5,583 bases of DNA from an uncultured Actinomycetes bacterium. GTDB taxonomy: Bacteria > Actinomycetota > Acidimicrobiia > Acidimicrobiales > Acidimicrobilacustridaceae. Position 1 is the first letter of the stretch. Every line of letters starts with the position of its first letter. Made by a program: the position numbers and the translations under genes. The stretch spans positions 1 to 5,583 of the forward strand of contig CAMFLJ010000258.1 of NCBI GenBank assembly GCA_945957335.1. Reading direction: 5' to 3'. The notes beneath the pieces were generated by a model, which saw only the letters and a list, made by a program, of their open reading frames with translations, searched no databases and was not told the DNA's origin. This document shows positions 1-5,583 of the stretch, piece by piece.

Positions 1-46
1 AGATTCGCCTTAGTCTCGTGGGCTCGGAGATGTGTATAAGAGACAG
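1..46. other. Illumina Nextera (Tn5) i7 adapter left at contig end
   Basis: This is not genomic DNA. Bases 1-4 (AGAT) match the end of the P7 oligo. Bases 5-12 (TCGCCTTA) match the oligo-strand form of Nextera index N701. Bases 13-46 match the 34-base read-2 transposase adapter without mismatch, and its last 19 bases (28-46, ending in AGAGACAG) are the Tn5 mosaic end. The match is to adapter sequence recalled from general knowledge, and such a long exact run in the correct order cannot reasonably be chance. The genome therefore begins at about base 47, where the transposase cut inside the fumarase gene. Untrimmed reads must have been assembled into the contig. Confidence 0.98.
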
Positions 47-1530
<1,484 letters not shown>

Positions 1531-1537
1531 GGCTCGA

Positions 1538-1543
1538 ACGGTA
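1538..1543 (-). promoter_or_regulatory. Possible -10 box for a leaderless fumarase transcript
   Basis: On the minus strand TACCGT fits the actinobacterial -10 pattern TAnnnT and is followed by exactly 7 nt before the ATG at 1530. That spacing would place the transcription start at or next to the A of the start codon, giving a leaderless mRNA. This agrees with the absence of any purine-rich Shine-Dalgarno between 1531 and 1550. No convincing -35 is seen; the expected region overlaps the GC hairpin at 1551-1582. The six-base match is weak evidence by itself. Confidence 0.4.
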
Positions 1544-1550
1544 CCGCCGG

Positions 1551-1588
1551 GGGTGGCCGGGCCGCGAACCGGCCCGGCCCCCGCGGGG
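1551..1588 (-). terminator. Strong GC hairpin after the importer operon
   Basis: Two perfect 9-base arms, GGCCGGGCC (1555-1563) and GGCCCGGCC (1571-1579), flank a 7-nt loop. GGG (1551-1553) can pair with CCC (1580-1582) across one bulged T. A second, overlapping self-complementary run, CCCCGCGGGG, sits at 1579-1588. The hairpin begins about 13 nt after the permease stop and fills the gap before the fumarase. No T-tract follows on the minus strand, so it would be a hairpin-only terminator of the kind often proposed in actinobacteria. It could equally be an attenuator between the permease gene and the fumarase. Confidence 0.5.
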
Positions 1589-1595
1589 AGCGGGG

Positions 1596-2480
1596 TCAGG
1601 AGCCGGCGGCGTCGACCAGGCCGAAGCGCTTGCGCACGTAGCGCTCGATGCGCCCGAACACGAGCGAGTCGGCGAGGATGCCGATGACCAGGATCACGAT
1701 CATGATCGCGATCAGGAGCTCCATCTCGCGGAGGTCACGTGCGTTGGAGAGCTGGGCCCCGAGCGACGGTGTGCCCCGGACGATCACGATCAGCTCGCCG
1801 GCGAGGAGCGAGCGCCAGGCGAAGGCCCAGCCCTGCTTGAGGCCCGTAGCGAAGGTGGGCATCGCCGCCGGGAGGATCACGTGGCGCCAGAGGTTCGTGC
1901 CACGGGCGCCGAGCACTCGGCCCGCCCGCACGAGGATCGGGGGGACGTTGTCGATTCCTGCGATCAGGCCGTTGGCGATGGCCGGGGCGGCGCCGAGCAC
2001 CACCACGAACATGATGGCGCTCTCGTTGCCGCCCAGCAGCACGATGGCGAGCGGGAACCACGCGATCGACGGCATGGTCATGAGCCCGGTGATCATGGAC
2101 CCCACGCCCGAGCGCAGCACGCGGCTGCGGGCCACGAGCAGGCCGACGGCGACGCCGATGACCAAGGCCAGCGAGTAGCCGTACACAGCGCGGCGCAGCG
2201 TGAGGCCGATGCCCCTCCAGATCGTGCCGTTCTGCAGCCCGTCCCACAGAGCCCGGAACACCGGCCCGGGTGGCGGCAGCTGCCACGGCTTCTTCCAGCC
2301 GCTCCAGACGACGAGCTGCCACAGCAGCAGGGCGATGGCGACAGCGAGCAGCTTGGGCCAGGTCGCCGCCCAGATCCGGCTCGCCCACTCCGCACGCGGT
2401 GCGGGGGCCAGCTCCAGCGCGTCGAGGCCCGAGAGCTCCTGGTCGAGCTGATGCTCGTCGGCCTCAGTGATCGGTGGCAT
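1596..2480 (-). CDS. ABC importer permease, NitT/TauT (SsuC/NrtB) family
   Basis: This 294-residue inner-membrane subunit forms the channel of the importer encoded by the two upstream genes. The N-terminus (1-38) is acidic and probably cytosolic. Likely membrane helices are at about 43-60, 98-116, 126-149, 152-172, 215-233 and 254-275, a normal BPD_transp_1 layout. The cytoplasmic EAA loop that docks on the ATPase is seen at 185-204, with RAG in place of EAA, the invariant glycine G191 and the closing ILP at 202-204. TMPSIAWFP near 135 and GLKQGWAFAWRSLLAGEL near 213 are typical of this family. The ATG at 2480 lies 17 bp inside the ATPase gene and has a strong Shine-Dalgarno, so the two are probably translationally coupled. 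The length is normal and I see no damage. Confidence 0.94.
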   Translation of the reverse strand: MPPITEADEHQLDQELSGLDALELAPAPRAEWASRIWAATWPKLLAVAIALLLWQLVVWSGWKKPWQLPPPGPVFRALWDGLQNGTIWRGIGLTLRRAVYGYSLALVIGVAVGLLVARSRVLRSGVGSMITGLMTMPSIAWFPLAIVLLGGNESAIMFVVVLGAAPAIANGLIAGIDNVPPILVRAGRVLGARGTNLWRHVILPAAMPTFATGLKQGWAFAWRSLLAGELIVIVRGTPSLGAQLSNARDLREMELLIAIMIVILVIGILADSLVFGRIERYVRKRFGLVDAAGS

Positions 2481-3288
2481 GGCGGCGCACCTCCTCGCGT
2501 AGTCGCACGGTGATCTCGCCGGCGAGGCCCGACACGTCGGGGTCCTCGATGCGGCGGGGCCGGTCGAACGGGACGTCGAAACCGGCCGCGACCCGGCCAG
2601 GGCGGCTGGAGAGGACCTCGACCCGGTCAGCCAGGCGGACGGCCTCGCGCACGTTGTGGGTGACGAACAGGCAGGTGAAGCCGCGCTCGACCCAGAGGCG
2701 CTCGAGCTCGTCGTGGAGCAGGTCGCGGGTCATGGCGTCGAGGGCGCCGAAGGGCTCGTCCATGAGCAGGGTGTCGGCGTCCTGGGCGAAGGCCCGGGCG
2801 ATGGCCACCCGCTGGCGCATGCCGCCGGAGAGCTCGTGGGGTCGCTTGTCGGCGAAGTCGGCGAGGTGCACGGTGTCGAGCAGCTCGTCGACCATGGCGG
2901 GGCGCTGGCGCTTGGGCACCTTGCGCAGCTTCAGGGCGAGCGACACGTTCTGGGCCACGGTGAGCCACGGGAACAGCGCCGCCTCCTGGAACATCAGGGC
3001 GGTGCGTCCTTCGACGGCGACGTCGCCCCGGGTGGGGGTGTCGAGCCCGGCCAGCAGGTTGAGCAGCGTCGACTTGCCGCAGCCGCTCGCCCCCACGAGG
3101 GCGACGAAGCCGCCGGTGGGCACCTCGAGGCTGATGCGGTCGAGGGCGACGACGGCGCCCTCGCCGCGGCCGAAGGCCTTGGAGACCCCTTGGACGCGGA
3201 TCGCCCCGGCACCAGTGGTGCCGGGGCCGGATGCGGGAGATCCGTCGGGGGAGGACGTCCCCTGGAATGGTTCGGACACGGTCGTCAC
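2464..3288 (-). CDS. ABC importer ATPase, NitT/TauT (SsuB/TauB/NrtD) family
   Basis: This 274-residue cytosolic ATPase powers the importer. Visible motifs: Walker A GASGCGKST at 66-74; Q-loop Q101 in LMFQEAALFPWLTV, typical of this family; signature LSGGMRQR at 153-160; Walker B TLLMDEP at 173-179 with catalytic E178; D-loop GALD at 181-184; switch histidine H211. All catalytic residues are intact. The chosen start is GTG at 3286-3288, which overlaps the binding-protein stop as GTGA, a classic coupled arrangement. A second GTG at 3277-3279 is possible. The frame is open upstream to 4305, but that part lies over the binding-protein gene and is a shadow. Residues 5-29 form a Ser/Pro/Gly/Thr-rich stretch unlike a folded ABC domain, which begins at about I30. 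The codons for residues 21-29 contain a perfect inverted repeat. Confidence 0.95.
   Translation of the reverse strand: MTTVSEPFQGTSSPDGSPASGPGTTGAGAIRVQGVSKAFGRGEGAVVALDRISLEVPTGGFVALVGASGCGKSTLLNLLAGLDTPTRGDVAVEGRTALMFQEAALFPWLTVAQNVSLALKLRKVPKRQRPAMVDELLDTVHLADFADKRPHELSGGMRQRVAIARAFAQDADTLLMDEPFGALDAMTRDLLHDELERLWVERGFTCLFVTHNVREAVRLADRVEVLSSRPGRVAAGFDVPFDRPRRIEDPDVSGLAGEITVRLREEVRRHATDH
2489..2495 (-). promoter_or_regulatory. Shine-Dalgarno of the permease gene
   Basis: On the minus strand AGGAGGT lies 8 nt upstream of the ATG at 2480, a near-perfect anti-16S match at ideal spacing. It sits inside the last codons of the ATPase gene and fixes the permease start within the overlap. Confidence 0.9.
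3203..3227. repeat. Perfect 12-bp inverted repeat within the ATPase 5' codons
   Basis: GCCCCGGCACCA (3203-3214) and TGGTGCCGGGGC (3216-3227) are exact reverse complements around a single G at 3215. As RNA this folds to a GC-rich stem of about 10 bp with a loop of about 5 nt. It lies 62-86 nt downstream of the ATPase start, in codons for the low-complexity linker (residues 21-29, GPGTTGAGA). It may act as a stability or processing element between the binding-protein message and the downstream genes, or it may be incidental. Confidence 0.6.
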
Positions 3289-4388
3289 AACCCCGACACC
3301 GTCGCCTTCCCCTGCTGGGTGAGGATCTGGTTGAGCAGGTCGAGGGCGAAGAGGCCCTTGAGGTCGTAGTTCTGGCTGAGGCCGGCGGCCACGGCGTCGT
3401 CGGCCGACTTCTGCACGGTGGCGGCGAGCGGGTCGGGGGTGAAGCTGAGCTCCTTGAACGACGACGCCAGGAGGTTGGCCTTCACCGCCTTGCCGGTGAT
3501 CAGCTCGATCTCCTTGTTGGCCGCAGCCTGGGCGGAGGTGGGATCGGCCTCGATGGCGGCGATCGACGCCAGGTGGCCCCTGAGGATGGCGACCACCGCC
3601 GCGGGGTGCTCGTCGAGGAACTTGGTGCGCACGAGGATCTCGGTGGTGGCGAACTGCCCGTTGGGCCAGAGGCTGGCCTCGTCGACCAGCACCTTGCCGC
3701 CGGCCTCCTCGACCAGGCGGGTGTCCCACGGGGTGGGCACCCAGGCGCCGACGATCTCGTTGTTCTGGAAGGCGGTGAGGATGTCGGCGTTGGCCTGGGG
3801 CTTGATGGAGACGTCGCCGCCGCCGGTGGTGTCGGTGCTCAGGCCCTGCTCGGAGAGCCAGGCGCGCAGGGCGACGTCCTGGGTGTTGCCCAGCTGGGGC
3901 GACGACACGGTCTTGCCCTTGAGGTCGGCGGCGGAGTTGATGTCGGGCTTGACGATGAACTTGGCGCCGCCCGAGGTCGAGCCGGCCACGATGCGCACGG
4001 CCTCGCCATCGGACTTCTGGTAGGCGTTGGCCGCCGGGCTGGGGCCGATGTAGGTCACGTCGACCGCGTCTCCGAAGATCGCCTCGGTGGCCTCGGGGCC
4101 GGCGTTGAAGGTCTTGGTCTCGAGCTTGGCGCCGAGGGGCTCGAGCTCCTTGGTGAACAGGCCCTCCTGCACGCCGACCAGCGCCGGGGCGTGGGTGACG
4201 TTCGGGAAGTAGCCGAGGCGCACGGTGACCGGGTCGGAGGTGGGCAGGTCGGCCACGGCCAGCGTGGTGCCCGTCGAGGCGTTCGACGACGAGGAGCTGC
4301 CGCACGCCGTGGCCACCAGACCGACGACGGCCAGAAGGGCGAGGAGGAGGGCACCGGCGGAGCGGGTGCGGGACCGGAACATGGACAC
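3285..4388 (-). CDS. Substrate-binding lipoprotein of NitT/TauT-type ABC importer
   Basis: This 367-residue extracytoplasmic binding protein (NMT1/THI5-like, SsuA/TauA/NrtA superfamily) captures the substrate and delivers it to the permease. The signal peptide has arginines at 5-9, a hydrophobic core at about 13-26 and a lipobox ATAC with the lipidated cysteine at C29. A Ser-rich tether (31-35) follows. The mature domain opens with TVRLGYFPNVTHAPAL near 55-70 and continues with FNAGPEATEAIF near 94-105 and YIGPSPAANAYQ near 113-124, typical of the family. I chose GTG at 4386-4388 because GAAAGG lies 8 nt upstream. ATG at 4380-4382 would give a two-residue shorter form, and the frame is open to ATG 4454 but without signal-peptide logic. 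The ligand is not readable. Related actinobacterial transporters, as I recall, sit beside sulfate-assimilation genes, so a sulfonate or sulfur oxyanion is my first guess, with nitrate, taurine-like or thiamine-precursor ligands as alternatives. Confidence 0.93.
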   Translation of the reverse strand: MSMFRSRTRSAGALLLALLAVVGLVATACGSSSSSNASTGTTLAVADLPTSDPVTVRLGYFPNVTHAPALVGVQEGLFTKELEPLGAKLETKTFNAGPEATEAIFGDAVDVTYIGPSPAANAYQKSDGEAVRIVAGSTSGGAKFIVKPDINSAADLKGKTVSSPQLGNTQDVALRAWLSEQGLSTDTTGGGDVSIKPQANADILTAFQNNEIVGAWVPTPWDTRLVEEAGGKVLVDEASLWPNGQFATTEILVRTKFLDEHPAAVVAILRGHLASIAAIEADPTSAQAAANKEIELITGKAVKANLLASSFKELSFTPDPLAATVQKSADDAVAAGLSQNYDLKGLFALDLLNQILTQQGKATVSGL

Positions 4389-4396
4389 GAGGGGCG

Positions 4397-4402
4397 CCTT
4401 TC
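4397..4402 (-). promoter_or_regulatory. Shine-Dalgarno deciding the binding-protein start
   Basis: On the minus strand GAAAGG ends 8 nt before GTG 4388 and 14 nt before ATG 4382. The spacing favours the GTG start. Both starts yield the same mature lipoprotein. Confidence 0.6.
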
Positions 4403-4425
4403 GCAATTCACGACAACGGCGGTCA

Positions 4426-4454
4426 TGTTTACTGCCATCGTCACACTGACGCAA
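4426..4454 (-). promoter_or_regulatory. Weak candidate promoter of the importer operon
   Basis: On the minus strand TTGCGT (4454-4449) is separated by 17 nt from TAAACA (4431-4426). Each hexamer matches the housekeeping consensus at only about three of six positions, so this is a candidate only. The local AT-rich patch between 4400 and 4460 stands out against GC-rich surroundings and is the only sensible place for the operon's promoter. The predicted leader would be about 30 nt, long enough for the GAAAGG ribosome site. Confidence 0.3.
4439..4451. promoter_or_regulatory. Small palindrome in the importer promoter region
   Basis: CGTCA and TGACG flank a 3-nt CAC centre, forming a 13-bp palindrome that falls between the candidate -35 and -10 hexamers. 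A looser pair, CATCGT (4436-4441) and ACGATG (4463-4468), lies around it. The position suits a repressor operator, but arms this short arise by chance and no regulator gene is in the window. Confidence 0.25.
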
Positions 4455-4509
4455 CCATTCTCACGATGCGGAAGACAGGTGTCGCGGCGCGTCACGGGGG
4501 CCGGGTCGT

Positions 4510-4525
4510 CCGGCGTGGCCGCCGG
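4510..4525 (-). terminator. Hairpin after the DUF4239 gene
   Basis: CCGGCG (4510-4515) and CGCCGG (4520-4525) pair around a 4-nt loop, about 20 nt downstream of the stop at 4545 on the minus strand. There is no T-tract. It is compatible with a hairpin-only terminator that isolates this gene from the importer operon, but short GC hairpins are common in such DNA. Confidence 0.4.
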
Positions 4526-4544
4526 TGCGGACGGGGAGGGCCGG

Positions 4545-5333
4545 CTACAGGCGGAAGAAGCCGGCCCGGAGGCCGTCCTGCACGCCCCGCAGCAGGTCGG
4601 GCGACGCCGTCAGCGTGCCCCGGAACGGCGCGCCCAGGACCAGCACGAGGCCCAGGTCGAGCGCGACCACCACGATGATCGTGGCGGCCACCACCGTGGT
4701 CCGCGGCGAGTGCGGGATGGTGAGCACGGCAGCGTTGACGCACAGGGCCAGGCCCGACAGCCCGAGGATGACGAACAGCGGCACCGGGAGCGCCCGAGAC
4801 GACAGGTCGAGGCGCTCGCGACGGGCCGACGCGAGGTCGTCGAGCGCGGACAGCATCTCGGTGGTGGAGGGTGCGGCCACGCCGGTGGCCGGGGCCTGCA
4901 CCCGGGTCGTCTGCTCGAGGCGTCGCCACGGCTCGCTCTCGGTGGCCGTGACCGGCTGGCCGTCACCCATCTCGCCCCACTCCACATCGATGGTGCGGGT
5001 CAGGTACTCGTCGAGCTGGCCCTGGACGGCGTCGGTGCCGACGCCCGCAGCTGTCGACGCCCAGGCGAGGCGCGCGCTGGCCGCGGCCTCACGGGCCACG
5101 GCGGCGTCGGCCGTGGTCTGGGTCGACCACTCGGTGGCGATCACGAACGCCGACAGGAAGGCGAAGAGCGCCCCGAAGCCGGTCATCAGGGGGCCGGCGG
5201 TGGTGACCGCCGAGCCCGAGTCGGCCCCGAAGAGGTGGGTGAGGAGGCGCTTGGCGCCGAAGGTGAGGCCCAGCACCACGACGAGCGAGAGGGGCAGCAG
5301 CACCCACCACGGCCAGGTCGTCAGGGTCACCAT
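4545..5333 (-). CDS. Four-helix membrane protein, DUF4239 (bestrophin-like) family
   Basis: No reaction or transported substrate is established for this family, to my knowledge. The predicted protein has 262 residues. Hydrophobic segments lie at about 9-27, 45-66, 182-203 and 211-235. They form two helical pairs separated by a soluble stretch of about 115 residues (67-181) rich in Ala, Glu, Asp and Arg. This 2+2 layout and the block GALFAFLSAFVIATEWSTQ followed by an Ala/Glu-rich helix (residues 54-90) fit DUF4239, whose usual length is about 250. The start is uncertain. ATG 5333 directly precedes the first helix but lacks a clear ribosome site. The frame is open to ATG 5447, yet that 38-residue extension is Gly/Pro/Arg-rich and does not look like a real N-terminus; a GTG at 5349-5351 is also possible. 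The gene is flanked by its own hairpin downstream and by a divergent flavodoxin-like gene upstream, so it is probably transcribed alone. Confidence 0.8.
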   Translation of the reverse strand: MVTLTTWPWWVLLPLSLVVVLGLTFGAKRLLTHLFGADSGSAVTTAGPLMTGFGALFAFLSAFVIATEWSTQTTADAAVAREAAASARLAWASTAAGVGTDAVQGQLDEYLTRTIDVEWGEMGDGQPVTATESEPWRRLEQTTRVQAPATGVAAPSTTEMLSALDDLASARRERLDLSSRALPVPLFVILGLSGLALCVNAAVLTIPHSPRTTVVAATIIVVVALDLGLVLVLGAPFRGTLTASPDLLRGVQDGLRAGFFRL

Positions 5334-5452
5334 CGCGGGCCAGCGTCGCACGCCCCGCGACGGCGGCCGCGGACCCGTGGCGGTCGCGGGTGGCCCGTGC
5401 CCCAGGGGGTACGCTCGTCCGGTTCCACCACTCGTCCCGAGGAGCACCGGCG
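5334..5452. promoter_or_regulatory. Divergent intergenic region
   Basis: These 119 bp separate the DUF4239 gene (minus) from the flavodoxin-like gene (plus) and must hold both promoters. On the plus strand TACGCT at 5410-5415 fits the -10 pattern TAnnnT and would give a leader of about 30 nt; no matching -35 is visible. On the minus strand I see no convincing promoter hexamers. Confidence 0.35.
5439..5444 (+). promoter_or_regulatory. Shine-Dalgarno of the flavodoxin-like gene
   Basis: GAGGAG lies 8 nt upstream of ATG 5453, at optimal spacing, and supports this start. Confidence 0.85.
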
Positions 5453-5583
5453 ATGCGAGCCGTCGTGATCTACGAGAGCCTCACCGGCAACACCGCGAAG
5501 GCCGCCGAGCTGATCGGCCAGAACCTGGTCGCCGAGGGCGTCAGCGCCACGGTGTGCCCCACCACCGACGTCGACTTCCAGGC
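5453..5583 (+). CDS. Flavodoxin-fold protein, N-terminal fragment cut by window end
   Basis: Only 43 codons are present, starting MRAVVIYESLTGNT and still open at the last base. The first beta strand (RAVVIYE, 2-8) leads into the loop S9-L-T-G-N-T14, which matches the (S/T)-x-T-G-x-T phosphate-binding loop of FMN flavodoxins. A helix follows at about 15-28 (AKAAELIGQNLVAE). The start is well supported by GAGGAG 8 nt upstream. The protein could be a small flavodoxin electron carrier, a flavodoxin-domain oxidoreductase or a menaquinone-dependent protoporphyrinogen oxidase-like protein; the fragment cannot distinguish these. The Ser-Leu-Thr-Gly-Asn-Thr loop argues for real FMN binding. It is transcribed away from the DUF4239 gene. 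Confidence 0.85.
   Translation, partial: MRAVVIYESLTGNTAKAAELIGQNLVAEGVSATVCPTTDVDFQ

Noticed and set aside
1..46. Transposon end or mobile-element scar, because a Tn5 mosaic end is present
   Set aside because: The mosaic end is continuous with Illumina read-2 adapter, index and P7 bases, so it comes from library preparation and is not a natural insertion.
1697..1708. 12-bp palindrome CGATCATGATCG in the permease gene
   Set aside because: It lies in codons for a run of Ile and Met in the last membrane helix, where repeated ATC/ATG codons make such a palindrome by chance.
3289..4305. Extended 613-residue version of the ATPase
   Set aside because: The extra N-terminal part lies over the binding-protein gene in another frame and is Arg/Gly/Pro/His-rich nonsense. 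The GTG at 3286-3288 gives a normal ATPase length.
5334..5447. 38-residue N-terminal extension of the DUF4239 protein
   Set aside because: The extension is Gly/Pro/Arg-rich, would occupy almost the whole divergent promoter region, and has no ribosome site. The family-like sequence starts at the ATG at 5333.
3231..5468. 745-residue plus-strand reading frame over the binding protein and DUF4239 gene
   Set aside because: It spans two well-supported minus-strand genes and their intergenic region, is low-complexity Gly/Arg/Val, and has no recognisable domain. Long stop-free antisense frames are expected at this GC content.

Overview
This window reads as a contig end from a high-GC, densely packed bacterial genome, most likely an actinomycetote. 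An acidimicrobial or related environmental lineage is plausible, but nothing here fixes it. The grounds are very high GC with long open shadow frames on the opposite strand, GTG starts, 4-bp and 17-bp gene overlaps, an FumA-type class I fumarase, and a lipoprotein-type binding protein of an actinobacterial kind. There are no rRNA, tRNA, CRISPR or mobile-element signals.

The first 46 bases are not genomic. They are an Illumina Nextera/Tn5 library adapter: the end of P7, an 8-base index matching N701, and the read-2 transposase adapter ending in the mosaic end. Genuine sequence starts at about base 47, inside a fumarase gene. Any gene model read into bases 13-46 carries a false C-terminal tail.

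Layout from base 47. (1) 47-1530, minus: class I fumarate hydratase, 3' end missing. (2) 1531-1595: short gap with a strong GC hairpin and a possible leaderless -10 box for the fumarase. (3) 1596-4388, minus: a complete three-gene ABC importer operon of the NitT/TauT (SsuABC/NrtABC-like) type. It is transcribed binding lipoprotein, then ATPase, then permease, with GTGA start/stop coupling between the first two genes and a 17-bp overlap with a strong Shine-Dalgarno between the last two. (4) 4389-4544: intergenic region with a weak promoter candidate, a small palindrome and a terminator-like hairpin. (5) 4545-5333, minus: a four-helix membrane protein of the DUF4239/bestrophin-like kind. (6) 5334-5452: divergent intergenic region. 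(7) 5453-5583, plus: the start of a flavodoxin-fold protein, cut by the window end.

The importer would bring a small oxyanion or organosulfur compound across the membrane. A sulfur compound is my preferred guess from remembered similarity, but the substrate is not readable here. The fumarase is a TCA-cycle enzyme with no obvious link to the importer beyond position and strand. I do not see an undescribed multi-gene system. The points most worth a second look are the adapter-derived fake protein tail, a perfect 12-bp inverted repeat in the codons just after the binding-protein/ATPase junction, and the possible leaderless start of the fumarase.
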